A stretch of DNA of 64,000 nucleotides from Haloarcula vallismortis ATCC 29715 (GTDB lineage: Archaea > Halobacteriota > Halobacteria > Halobacteriales > Haloarculaceae): contig NZ_AOLQ01000042.1 in assembly GCF_000337775.1 (NCBI RefSeq), forward strand, positions 186,001-250,000. Reading direction: 5' to 3'. Positions 8,736 through 16,606 of the stretch are shown one piece after another (the first letter of the stretch is position 1; every line of letters starts with the position of its first letter). The translations under genes were made by a program, and so were the position numbers. The notes under the pieces are model-generated. The model was not told the DNA's origin. It saw nothing but the letters and a program-made list of their open reading frames with translations, and made no database searches.

Positions 8736-8974
8736 TAGTACAGTTACATACAGTACCGAGACACCCTTATGGGATTTGGTACAGACGGTTAACGGCTCGC
8801 TGTCTTGCGGTTTTCGGTCGGCCGAAGCGGGGATACTGCCGCGAGTTGGGCCACGCGACAGCCGGTTGGTACAGGCGGGAAACACCGTGTGCTCGTCATC
8901 CTCCGGTCACAGTCGTTCGCTCCGGCAGTTCTTTAGTAATGGGCCGTTTTGTGGCCGAACGGAGGTCTATCACA

Positions 8975-9373
8975 TTGGAAATTTCGGATCAACTGCTGTG
9001 TCTGTTCAGTGCCGATATCCGCGACGAGGGGGACCGGTACGTCGTGGAGGTCCCGCGCCGAGAGATAGAGACGGGCGCAGTCGACTCGGGCAGTACCTAC
9101 CGCGTTGCGCTCATCTCCGCAGACGAGGCGACAGAAGCGAACGAGGAGACAGTCTCAGACACGCCACCGGATCAGCCACAGCCGCCGGTCGAGCCGGGTG
9201 AGACGCGTTACGTCGAAATCGAAGACATCGGCAAGCAAGGCGACGGCATCGCCCGCGTCGAGCGCGGTTACGTCATCATTGTTCCGGGGGCCGAAATCGA
9301 CGAACGCGTCAAGATCGAAGTTACCGAGGTCAAATCGAACTTCGCGGTCGGCGAAATCATCGACGACGTGTGA
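8975..9373 (+). CDS. TRAM-domain protein
   Basis: 132 residues. An N-terminal half of unknown fold precedes a C-terminal TRAM domain (about 68-132, YVEIEDIGKQGDGIARVERG...), a small beta-barrel that binds RNA. Archaeal TRAM proteins include RNA chaperones and translation-linked factors. The start is the TTG at 8975: GGAGGT at 8961-8966 sits 8 bases before it, and the family begins at this Met (MEISDQL). Longer frames starting at 8720 are upstream non-coding read-through. No ATG is available in a sensible position. Confidence 0.85.
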   Translation: MEISDQLLCLFSADIRDEGDRYVVEVPRREIETGAVDSGSTYRVALISADEATEANEETVSDTPPDQPQPPVEPGETRYVEIEDIGKQGDGIARVERGYVIIVPGAEIDERVKIEVTEVKSNFAVGEIIDDV

Positions 9374-9375
9374 CG

Positions 9376-10125
9376 CTACTCGTAGGGGCTGCCGTCGGGG
9401 CGCTTTGCCCCTTCGGAGTCGTGGACGACGACCTGTCCGGCTGACCGGTCGACGGGTCGGTAGTTGTCGCGGACGCCGATGGCTTCCGTCAGTTCTCGAA
9501 TAGCGCGTTCCTTGAGCGCTGCAGCCAATTCTTCGGCGTCGGCTCTGGAGATATCTCGACCGAGGCCCTCACACTCGTGGGCCCGGACCATCCCTTCCCC
9601 GTCGACGGCTTCGCCCATCGGCTGGCTCGTCCCGCCGAGCGCGACGCTGAACGGGTAGGTCCGGCAGATGAGCGGGCGGTCGCCGTGGACCGTACAAGCC
9701 CCCGTGCCGTCGTCGTCCTCGGCGTAGAACGTACAGTCGCCGCAGTCGTCAGTCTGGAGCGCCCACTCGAAGGTCTCGCCCTCGGGGCCGTCCGGGCCGT
9801 CGGCCAGTCCGTACGGCATCGGTCGGGCCACGTCGCGGAAGTCGTACTCCCCGGCCGCCTGTAGCTGCCGGATCTCGTCCGGAAACACCGTCGCCGTGTG
9901 GGGTTCGGCGTCGGTTTCTGTGGAGCCGTCGTTCTCACTCTCACTGGCACTACCGGCGACTCCGTCCGTCTCGTCGCCGCTCTCTCCACCCTCGCCACAC
10001 GCTGACTCAGCCTTGCAGCAGGCCCCACAGCGGGTACATTCGAACCCGATAGTCTCGATTGCGTCGGCCAGTTCCGACTCGTCGAGGGCGCGGGCCCGCT
10101 CAAGTTCGGTTTCCAGGGAGTCCAC
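9376..10125 (-). CDS. YkgJ-family cysteine-cluster protein (putative zinc/iron-sulfur oxidoreductase)
   Basis: 249 residues. N-terminal cluster CTRCGACC at residues 30-37 plus Cys43, and a second group (CGDC...GACTVHGDRPLICRTYP) near 125-155 match the YkgJ/CxxCxxCC family, thought to bind an iron-sulfur cluster or zinc. The family is linked in part to Fe-S protein maturation and flagellar modification, but the substrate here is unknown. An acidic Gly/Ser-rich insert (about 44-75) separates the cysteine blocks, a typical haloarchaeal expansion. It is convergent with the TRAM gene, 2 bases apart. Confidence 0.88.
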   Translation of the reverse strand: MDSLETELERARALDESELADAIETIGFECTRCGACCKAESACGEGGESGDETDGVAGSASESENDGSTETDAEPHTATVFPDEIRQLQAAGEYDFRDVARPMPYGLADGPDGPEGETFEWALQTDDCGDCTFYAEDDDGTGACTVHGDRPLICRTYPFSVALGGTSQPMGEAVDGEGMVRAHECEGLGRDISRADAEELAAALKERAIRELTEAIGVRDNYRPVDRSAGQVVVHDSEGAKRPDGSPYE

Positions 10126-10158
10126 AGCATTGATAGCGGGCCGACGGGCAAAAAGGCG

Positions 10159-10944
10159 TCAGTCCGCCGGATTCGGTGTGGCTCGCTCGCCATCCCAGAT
10201 AATAGTGCCCTCGGCAGCGAGCTTCTCAACGTGGGCCAACACTGTCGCACGGGCCAGGTCGCGCACGCCGGTGAGGTCCTTCTCGTAGGCGGCATCGAGG
10301 ATGTCCGCCAGAGTGGTCGCGCCGTGGTTAATAGCCGTTCGAACGCACCGTTCGCGCTCCAGTCGGTGGCTGATGAGGCGTGCACACGTTTCCCGCGGCG
10401 TCTCGATACGCGGACCGTGACCCGGTAATAGCACGTCGGGGTTCATAGCGTGGAGTCGCCGCAGCGACGCGAGATAGGCCCGAACGTCGCCCTCGGGTGC
10501 GCCGACGACGACGCTGCCCTCGGCGACGGCGAGGTCGCCGGAGACGACACCCTCGTCGGTTGCGAAGGCGACGTGCTCCGGCGCGTGACCCGGCGTATCG
10601 AGGACAGTCACCGGGCCGGCATCGGTCGGAATCGTCGTCCCCTCGCTGAACAGTCTGTCGGGGCTAACGCCGGTCGCGGCCTCGAACGCGTCAGCCCGAC
10701 CGTGACGGGCCCAGACTGTCGCGTTCGTCTCTCTGGCGTAGTGTGCGACCGCACCGGCGTGGTCAGGGTGGTAGTGTGTGAGCGCAATGTGGGCGAGAGT
10801 GCGGTCACTGAGAAGCGAATCGAGCGCATCGTCGGTATCCGCGGGGTCTACGAGAAGAGCCGCTTCGTCGCCGCAAACGTACGCTGCCGTGGTGCCGGTC
10901 GGTGCCCGCGTCGGGACGGACACGTCGGCCCGCTGCCAGTCCAT
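10159..10944 (-). CDS. MBL-fold metallo-hydrolase
   Basis: 261 residues. The metal-binding motif HYHPDH lies at residues 57-62 (LTHYHPDHAG), followed by later His/Asp ligands (GHAPEH, SGDLAV, PGHGPR). The C-terminal 80 residues form a winged-helix-like domain as in LACTB2-type hydrolases, which often cleave RNA or thioesters. Ends 33 bases before the cysteine-cluster gene and starts 9 bases after the small winged-helix gene, all on the minus strand, so the three are probably one operon. Confidence 0.9.
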   Translation of the reverse strand: MDWQRADVSVPTRAPTGTTAAYVCGDEAALLVDPADTDDALDSLLSDRTLAHIALTHYHPDHAGAVAHYARETNATVWARHGRADAFEAATGVSPDRLFSEGTTIPTDAGPVTVLDTPGHAPEHVAFATDEGVVSGDLAVAEGSVVVGAPEGDVRAYLASLRRLHAMNPDVLLPGHGPRIETPRETCARLISHRLERERCVRTAINHGATTLADILDAAYEKDLTGVRDLARATVLAHVEKLAAEGTIIWDGERATPNPAD

Positions 10945-10953
10945 GCCGTCCGG

Positions 10954-11223
10954 TCAGACCGTGAGGAAATAAACCTGTTTGCGTGCGTCGGTGAAACTGT
11001 ACCGCGAGTCTACCAGCTCGGACTCCTCCAGCCGGTTCAGGGCATACCTGACAGTGCGGTCCGGGAGTAGCGAGTTCTCGGCCAGGTCACCCTGTGACAG
11101 CGGAGCATCGTCTTCCAGCACCTTCGCGACGAGCTTCGCGCTCGGCGGGAGTTCACGCAGCGTGTCGCGGAACTCCTCGTCGGTGAACGGTGCCGGTGCA
11201 GCGTTTTCAGTTAATGCGCTCAT
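10954..11223 (-). CDS. Small winged-helix (MarR-like) transcriptional regulator
   Basis: 89 residues, essentially one winged helix: SQGDLAENSLLPDRTVRYALNRLEES is a recognition-helix region and the wing follows (SYSFTDARKQVYFL pattern). Such proteins in haloarchaea are single-domain MarR/TrmB-like regulators. TTTTAC about 28 bases upstream on the minus strand (11249-11256) gives a leaderless promoter. It heads the likely operon with the MBL hydrolase and may control it. Confidence 0.82.
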   Translation of the reverse strand: MSALTENAAPAPFTDEEFRDTLRELPPSAKLVAKVLEDDAPLSQGDLAENSLLPDRTVRYALNRLEESELVDSRYSFTDARKQVYFLTV

Positions 11224-11440
11224 AGTGGCTGATATTCCAGACTTACTGGTAAAACTTGGCTATATGCATGACCAAACAATACAGATTCTATGAAGTGTTT
11301 AATGTGTCCTTATACAGAGCCGTCATCCTGCGGTTCCGGTCGCTACCCGCAAACCATGCCCAGAGCTATCAGGGACAAGAGTATGACTGGACCTTGCCTG
11401 ACTGGAAAACAGCCCGGTCGGTGAAAGGGGATTCCAGTAT

Positions 11441-11450
11441 CGTTTTATCC
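11441..11450 (+). promoter_or_regulatory. TATA box for the methyltransferase gene
   Basis: CGTTTTATCC centred 27 bases before the GTG start at 11473. Confidence 0.55.
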
Positions 11451-11472
11451 CCCGCGGGGTGAGCAATACACC

Positions 11473-12177
11473 GTGAAAGGGCAGGAGTGGTATCAGGCCG
11501 ACACCGTGGCCGAAGAGTACGAGGCCAAGCGGTTCTCCCGCGGTGGTCGGCTGATCGACCGACGCGAGAAGCAGGCCGTCCTCGACGCAATCGGCCCCGT
11601 GGCTGATAAGGACGTATTAGAGGTCGCTTGCGGGACCGGCCGGTTCACTGTGATGCTGGCCGAGCGCGGCGCGAACATCACCGGGCTGGACATCTCGGGA
11701 CCGATGCTCCAGCAGGGCCGTGAGAAAGCACAGGCGACCGGTGTCGACGACCACGTGGAGTTCATGCGGGGCGACGCCGCCCGACTCCCGTTCCCGGACG
11801 ACCATTTCGACACCGTGTTTGCGATGCGCTTTTTCCATCTGGCGGACACGCCCGCCGCGTTTCTCGCAGAGATGCGCCGCGTCTCGAAAGAACAGGTCTT
11901 TTTCGACACGTTCAATCGGTTTTCCACCCGGTCGATATACAACTGGGCGCTCCCGATGGGCTCGCGGCTCTACTCCCGCTGGGAGATTGACCGGCTATTA
12001 GACGGGGCCGGACTGGAACTGACCGACGCGAACCACGACTGGCTCCTTCCGTACGGGTTCTACCGGAAGATTCCGAACGAGCTGGCCGCCTCGTTCCGCT
12101 CGCTCGATACGGCGCTTGGCGGCACGCCACTCGGCGAAAAGCTGGCCTCGGTGTCGTACTGGAACACCCACGTATAG
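11473..12177 (+). CDS. Class I SAM-dependent methyltransferase
   Basis: 234 residues, GTG start supported by a TATA box 27 bases upstream. Motif I VLEVACGTGRFT (about 48-59), acidic GLDISGPML, and post-motif PFPDDHFDTVFAM identify a UbiE/Methyltransf_11 fold. The methyl acceptor cannot be told. Monocistronic by context: a T6 tract follows 24 bases after the stop. Confidence 0.88.
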   Translation: MKGQEWYQADTVAEEYEAKRFSRGGRLIDRREKQAVLDAIGPVADKDVLEVACGTGRFTVMLAERGANITGLDISGPMLQQGREKAQATGVDDHVEFMRGDAARLPFPDDHFDTVFAMRFFHLADTPAAFLAEMRRVSKEQVFFDTFNRFSTRSIYNWALPMGSRLYSRWEIDRLLDGAGLELTDANHDWLLPYGFYRKIPNELAASFRSLDTALGGTPLGEKLASVSYWNTHV

Positions 12178-12200
12178 CGCATCGCCGCTCAAACGCCTCG

Positions 12201-12206
12201 TTTTTT
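12201..12206 (+). terminator. Oligo-T terminator after the methyltransferase gene
   Basis: TTTTTT starting 24 bases after the stop codon; T runs are the usual archaeal termination signal. Confidence 0.45.
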
Positions 12207-12270
12207 CTACCGGGAAGTCCGCGTCCGCCTCCCGCGACTTTTAAGCGCCTTCGCCGTCCTACCCAGAGGT

Positions 12271-13176
12271 ATGGATATCTCGGTAGTGGTCCCGACGCTG
12301 AACGGCCGGGAAGAGCTGGCCGGCTGTCTGGACGCACTCACCGAGCAGATTCCGGATGCGGAAGTAATCGTCGTCAACGGCCCGTCGGCCGACGGCACGA
12401 CCGGCATGATCCGCGACCGGGACGACGTCTCTCTTCTCGTCGAAATCGCCGACCGCTCGGTTACGGTCGCCCGCAACGCTGGGATCGACCGAGCGACGGG
12501 GGACGTTATCGCGCTCGTCCATCAATCGCTCTCGGTCGAGTCCGGCTGGGCTGACGCCGTGAGAGACGGTCTCTCGGGGGCGGCCCGGGCCATCACCGGA
12601 CCGACACACCAGCAGCTGTGGGCCGGAATGACGACCGAAACGGAGGAAACACGGACGATAGCTGGCCGCGACGTGACGTATTTCAACCCCGGCAACGTCG
12701 CGTTCGATGCCGAGGTACTAGAGGCACTCGACGGGTTCGACGAGTACCTGAACGTCGGCAGCGCCCGAGACTTCGCACACCGGATGGCCGCCAGTGAGTA
12801 CGGCGTCGACTGGAGTACGGAAATGTGTGTCAGCCGTGAGTTCGAAGCCGACGGCGGCATCGCCGAAACCGACTGGAACTGGAAGTACCGCTCGCTCGCG
12901 TACCGGCTGGTGAAGAACTACAACGTCCGACCGACCGTCCTGCGGCGACTGCTCAGTCACGCGGTCGGTGACGCGACGGACGCGCTGGTCGATGTCGTGC
13001 GCGGAGAGACGACGCCGTCCCAGTGGCTCGGCAACGGGCAGGACGTGTTCGGCGGCGTCGGGTCCGGAATCGTCGACGGGATCAGGGCACGCGTGACCGA
13101 CCGGACACCCCGCCGGAATCCGAACGGTCGTTCCGTGCGTGCGGACCGCGCCGTAACTGTGTACGACTGGCGGTAG
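12271..13176 (+). CDS. Family 2 glycosyltransferase
   Basis: 301 residues. GT2 (GT-A fold) signature DISVVVPTLNGREEL at the N-terminus and VARNAGIDRATGDVIALVHQSL with the acidic sugar-nucleotide site region replaced by HQS rather than DxD. No transmembrane segment is obvious. Likely transfers a sugar to a lipid or surface glycan; donor and acceptor are unknown. CTTTTAAGC about 29 bases before ATG suggests a leaderless transcript. Confidence 0.82.
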   Translation: MDISVVVPTLNGREELAGCLDALTEQIPDAEVIVVNGPSADGTTGMIRDRDDVSLLVEIADRSVTVARNAGIDRATGDVIALVHQSLSVESGWADAVRDGLSGAARAITGPTHQQLWAGMTTETEETRTIAGRDVTYFNPGNVAFDAEVLEALDGFDEYLNVGSARDFAHRMAASEYGVDWSTEMCVSREFEADGGIAETDWNWKYRSLAYRLVKNYNVRPTVLRRLLSHAVGDATDALVDVVRGETTPSQWLGNGQDVFGGVGSGIVDGIRARVTDRTPRRNPNGRSVRADRAVTVYDWR

Positions 13177-13223
13177 TCACAGGCCGGGCCGCGACCGTCC
13201 GGTTGGGGTGGTGGCGTCTGCGA

Positions 13224-14033
13224 TCAGGGTGCCAGCGCCTCGATGACGCGGCTTGGATTGTTCGAGAACACCTTTCGCATCGCGTCTTCTGGGACATCCA
13301 GTGTCAGTATCTCCATCACGGCCACGTTCGGGTGGACGCCCGGAACGCCGCTCCCGAAGAGAACGCGGTCGGGGTGTTCTAGAACCGCCCGTTCCATCGG
13401 CCCCCGGTAGCGGACCGCGCTGGTGTCGAGATACAGATTGTCGTGGACCTCCAGCAGGTCGATGGCTTGTTCCATCAGGTCCTGCCGAAGCGGGTGCGCG
13501 CCGAAGTGCGAGAGAATGACCGGGAAGTCGTACGCTAACAGCGATTCGGCGACAGTTTCGGGCGGGAACCCGTCGCCGCCGTGGACGATAACGGGCAGCG
13601 ATACGGACTCCAGTTCTGCGAGAACTTCTTCATCGGGTAGTCCGTCGGTCGGCGGATGGAGCTTGAAGCCGTAGAACCGGTCGTCGTAGGCGTACTGTTC
13701 GATGTCCGCCGGCGAGGTGTGGTCGTCTGTGCGACTACTTGCGAGGTTACGAAGCGTCGACCCGGGGCCAGACCCCGGGTCCCGAGCGCCGTTGACTCTG
13801 GCGAAGGCGACCATCGGTCGCTCGACGGTCATCCGGGCGACGGCGTTGTTCGCTTTCAGATACGACCCGTCCCGTTCGTCGGGAAAGACGACGGAACGGA
13901 CGACGCCGGCCTGGTGCATCTCCCGTTCCAGTTGCTCAGGGTCACCCATGCCGTCACGGGGTCGGCGCTGCTCGTCGGGTTCCAGCCGTGCGTGTACGTC
14001 GACGACCCGAAACCCGTGCTCCAGCTCCAGCAT
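13224..14033 (-). CDS. Amidohydrolase-family protein
   Basis: 269 residues. TIM-barrel amidohydrolase_2-like pattern: VVDVHARLEP (strand 1), VIVHGGDG, VILSHFGAHP, NLYLDTSAV, VLFGSGVP...ILTLDVPEDA and FSNNPSRVI at the C-terminus. The usual HxH metal pair is HxR here, so metal binding may differ from the canonical enzymes or the family may use fewer ligands. An internal palindrome encodes an Arg-Asp-Pro-Gly-Ser loop (13759-13781). Minus-strand TTTTAATAT at 14058-14066 supports the start. Divergent from the thermosome gene. The substrate is unknown. Confidence 0.82.
   Translation of the reverse strand: MLELEHGFRVVDVHARLEPDEQRRPRDGMGDPEQLEREMHQAGVVRSVVFPDERDGSYLKANNAVARMTVERPMVAFARVNGARDPGSGPGSTLRNLASSRTDDHTSPADIEQYAYDDRFYGFKLHPPTDGLPDEEVLAELESVSLPVIVHGGDGFPPETVAESLLAYDFPVILSHFGAHPLRQDLMEQAIDLLEVHDNLYLDTSAVRYRGPMERAVLEHPDRVLFGSGVPGVHPNVAVMEILTLDVPEDAMRKVFSNNPSRVIEALAP
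13759..13781. repeat. Perfect 9-bp inverted repeat inside the amidohydrolase gene
   Basis: GACCCGGGG / CCCCGGGTC with a 5-base loop CCAGA. It encodes DPGSGPGS, a segment that looks like an insertion between two conserved barrel regions. Confidence 0.75.
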
Positions 14034-14045
14034 CTACTATACGGT

Positions 14046-14055
14046 GTGTATACAC
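14046..14055. promoter_or_regulatory. Palindrome GTGTATACAC in the amidohydrolase promoter
   Basis: A perfect 10-bp palindrome between the TATA box (14058-14066, minus strand) and the start codon at 14033; well placed for a repressor site. The protein that binds is unknown. Confidence 0.4.
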
Positions 14056-14057
14056 CC

Positions 14058-14066
14058 ATATTAAAA
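14058..14066 (-). promoter_or_regulatory. TATA box for the amidohydrolase gene
   Basis: Minus-strand TTTTAATAT centred about 29 bases before the ATG at 14033. Confidence 0.6.
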
Positions 14067-14134
14067 GATGTGCAGGTCCCGCGGGGATTACGGGGACAGC
14101 ACCGCGCTGTCACCCAACGAGCGGTCCGCGGTGT

Positions 14135-14150
14135 TAGAAAGTTTTATATA
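14135..14150 (+). promoter_or_regulatory. Promoter of the thermosome gene (BRE plus TATA)
   Basis: AGAAAG followed by TTTTATATA ends 37 bases before ATG, leaving room for a leader of about 12-15 bases that contains GAGGT (14174-14178). A strong, well-formed TATA box is expected for a chaperonin gene. Confidence 0.7.
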
Positions 14151-14187
14151 GAACCGCTTGCCTTGTCTTAAGTGAGGTTCAACACAT

Positions 14188-15768
14188 ATGTCATCTGGCC
14201 AGCGACGCATGGGCGGCCAGCCTCTTTTCATCCTTGATGAGGACGCCCAGCGCACACACGGGAAGGACGCACAGTCATCGAACATCTCCGCCGGAAAGGC
14301 CGTAAGCGAGTCCGTACGGACCACGCTCGGTCCCCGCGGCATGGACAAGATGCTCGTCTCCGACGACGGTGATGTGGTTATCACCAACGACGGGGCGACC
14401 ATCCTCTCCGAGATGGATATCGAACACCCCGCGGCCCAGATGATCGTCGAAGTTGCCCAGACCCAGGAGGACGAAGTGGGCGACGGCACGACGACCGCGT
14501 CCGTGCTGGCCGGGGAACTGCTGACGAAAGGCGAGGACCTGCTCGACGACGACGTCCACCCGACGACAATCGTCGAGGGGTACTCCGCCGCCGCCGAACT
14601 CGCACAGGACGCTATCAACGAGATTGTCCTCGACGCCGACCTCGACGACGAGACGCTCGTCGAAGTCGCTGAATCCTCGATGACCGGCAAGGGCACCGGT
14701 GACGTCGAGGCCGGCAAACTCGCAGAGGTCGTCGTCGACGCCGTCCGCCACGCCAAGAGCGACAACGGCGTCCGTCGGGACAACATCGAAGTCCACTCAC
14801 AGTCGGGTGCGGCTTCCTCCGCGACCAAGCTCGTCGAGGGCGTCATCGTCGACGAGACGGCCGTCCACGACAACATGCCGACCTCGGTCGAGGACGCGTC
14901 CATCGCGGTCATCGACACCGAGCTCGACGTTCGTGAGAGCAACATCGACGCCGAGTACAACGTCTCCAGCGTCGACCAGCTCAACGCCGCGCTCGACGCC
15001 GAAGAGAGCGAACTGCAGGGCTACGCTGAGGAAGTCGTCGAAAGCGGCGCTGACGTCGCCTTCGTCACCGAGGACGTCGCCGACCGCGTCGCCTCCCAGC
15101 TCGCCAAGGAAGGCGTCTTCGTCGCCGACGGCATCAGCTCCTCGACTGCCAAGGACATCGTCGAGGCCACCGGCGCAAAGCGCGTCGGCTCCCTCGAAGC
15201 CCTCGACGAGGACGCGCTCGGTCACGCCGACAGCGTCAACGTCGAGAAGCAGGGCGACGACGACGTGACGTTCATCACCGGCGGCGCGACCGCCGAGTCC
15301 GTCACGGTCATCGCTCGCGGCTCCACCGAACACGTCGTCGACGAGCTCGAACGCGCGCTCAACGACGCGCTCGACACCGTTATCGCCGCGCTCGACGCCG
15401 GCGGTGTGGTCCCCGGCGCAGGTGCGACGGAGATCGCCATCGCCGACCACATCCGCTCCGAAGCGGCGTCCATCGAGGGCCGCAAGCAGCTCGCCGTCGA
15501 AGCGTTCGCGGACGCCGTCGACGTGCTGCCCCGCACGCTCGCGGAGAACACGGGTCTCGACGCCATCGACGCGCTCGTCGACCTCCGCGCCGAACACGAG
15601 AGCGAGGGCATCGCTGGCGTCATCAGCGAAGGCCAGACCGGCGTCGTCGGTGACCCCGTCGACTACGGCATCCTCGACCCCGCCGCTGTCAAGCGCGAGG
15701 CGGTCGACTCCGCCACCGAGGCGGCGACGATGATCGTCCGCATCGACGACGTCATCTCGTCGTCGTAA
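14188..15768 (+). CDS. Thermosome (group II chaperonin) subunit without GGM tail
   Basis: 526 residues. Group II chaperonin signatures: [40 protein letters not shown] (ATP site), and [14 protein letters not shown]. Assembles into a double ring that folds proteins with ATP. The protein ends soon after the equatorial domain (RIDDVISSS), lacking the Gly-Met-rich tail found in the major haloarchaeal subunits, and is shorter than the usual ~560. This resembles the third (Cct3-like) paralogue class in size. GAGGT 9 bases before ATG is a possible ribosome site. Confidence 0.95.
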   Translation: MSSGQRRMGGQPLFILDEDAQRTHGKDAQSSNISAGKAVSESVRTTLGPRGMDKMLVSDDGDVVITNDGATILSEMDIEHPAAQMIVEVAQTQEDEVGDGTTTASVLAGELLTKGEDLLDDDVHPTTIVEGYSAAAELAQDAINEIVLDADLDDETLVEVAESSMTGKGTGDVEAGKLAEVVVDAVRHAKSDNGVRRDNIEVHSQSGAASSATKLVEGVIVDETAVHDNMPTSVEDASIAVIDTELDVRESNIDAEYNVSSVDQLNAALDAEESELQGYAEEVVESGADVAFVTEDVADRVASQLAKEGVFVADGISSSTAKDIVEATGAKRVGSLEALDEDALGHADSVNVEKQGDDDVTFITGGATAESVTVIARGSTEHVVDELERALNDALDTVIAALDAGGVVPGAGATEIAIADHIRSEAASIEGRKQLAVEAFADAVDVLPRTLAENTGLDAIDALVDLRAEHESEGIAGVISEGQTGVVGDPVDYGILDPAAVKREAVDSATEAATMIVRIDDVISSS

Positions 15769-15778
15769 GCTGTTTACA

Positions 15779-15793
15779 ACCTGTTTTCTTTCG
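15779..15793 (+). terminator. T-rich terminator after the thermosome gene
   Basis: Pyrimidine-rich CTGTTTTCTTTC lies 10-25 bases after the stop codon. Confidence 0.35.
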
Positions 15794-15866
15794 ACTGCCC
15801 CGGAGAGCGGCGCAAAAGCGAATGCAACGACCGCAGACGTAGCACCCGCAAACGCAGAAGGTCGCC

Positions 15867-16298
15867 TTACTCGCTACTCGGTTCGACAGCAAGCGTCAGC
15901 GTCGCATCGTGTCCGGTCGCGAGCGCGTCGACGAGGTCTCGGTCGACGTCAGCGGCCGCCGCGTCAGCGTTCACCATCACGGTCCGGTCGTCGACGTAGT
16001 CGCTCGTCCGCAGGACGTGGCTCCGGTCGTTCTCGAACGACAGGTCGGGGTGGCCGGTCCCAGTCACAGTGACAGCGTGGTCGCCAGCCTCGATAGTTGC
16101 CGTAATCGTCGCGTCGGCGTCCTGGCAGGCCGTCACGAACTCGTCGTCGAAGTCGGCGGGGACGCGGTCGGCTTCGATAGCTAGAATGCAGTCACCGGCC
16201 GGTGTCAGGAAGTCGTCGCTCGTCACTTCCAGCGTGCTCGCGTGCTCGCCGGAGACGTTCTCGTGGCCCTGTGCATGGACCACTTCCTCGAGTGTCAT
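15867..16298 (-). CDS. DUF371-family protein
   Basis: 143 residues. The block VHAQGHENVSGEHASTLEVTSDDFLTP followed by GDCILAI matches the archaeal DUF371 family, a small conserved beta-rich protein of unknown function. It starts 26 bases after the small zinc-finger gene on the same strand, so the two probably share a transcript. It is convergent with the thermosome gene. Confidence 0.88.
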   Translation of the reverse strand: MTLEEVVHAQGHENVSGEHASTLEVTSDDFLTPAGDCILAIEADRVPADFDDEFVTACQDADATITATIEAGDHAVTVTGTGHPDLSFENDRSHVLRTSDYVDDRTVMVNADAAAADVDRDLVDALATGHDATLTLAVEPSSE

Positions 16299-16324
16299 AC
16301 CTCCCGGTCACCGCCGGGCGTACT

Positions 16325-16498
16325 TCAGCGGGACGACTCCGACCGGACGACGGTAACCGTCACCGCACCGCAGGCACACTCGTGGGCCTCGCGGCGGCCG
16401 GCGTCGGTTTCGAACACCAGGGCTGGCTCGCCGAGCGGGCGCTCGCAGTGCTGGGCCTCGCAGGTCGGTGTCGCCGCCTCGTGCAGTTCGGTGAGCAT
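16325..16498 (-). CDS. 57-residue zinc-finger-like protein
   Basis: The reading frame encodes MLTELHEAATPTCEAQHCER... and ends ...ESSR. Four cysteines (13, 18, 41, 43) plus His residues could hold one zinc ion: CEAQHC and ECAC. Haloarchaea carry many such tiny CPxCG-like zinc-finger proteins with regulatory roles. Minus-strand GACATAGG about 28 bases upstream of ATG supports a leaderless start, and the distance to DUF371 suggests an operon. Function not known. Confidence 0.7.
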   Translation of the reverse strand: MLTELHEAATPTCEAQHCERPLGEPALVFETDAGRREAHECACGAVTVTVVRSESSR

Positions 16499-16545
16499 AG
16501 CTGGAGAGTAGGCGGCTACCTATGTCAAAGCGAGCCATCCCCGGA

Positions 16546-16563
16546 GTGAAAGTGAAAGTGAAG
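16546..16563. repeat. Three tandem GTGAAA-type hexamers between divergent promoters
   Basis: GTGAAA GTGAAA GTGAAG lies between the TATA-like elements of the minus-strand zinc-finger gene and the plus-strand GH2-like gene; possible shared regulator site, but short enough to be chance. Confidence 0.35.
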
Positions 16564-16606
16564 CCGTGGGGCAAAGGATATGCCCCAGCGGAACGGGCCA
16601 CATGGT

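Noticed and set aside
8407-9201. Frame spanning the small DUF7123-like gene and the TRAM start
   Set aside because: Covers two better-supported genes in other frames and is rich in Ser/Arg with no motif.
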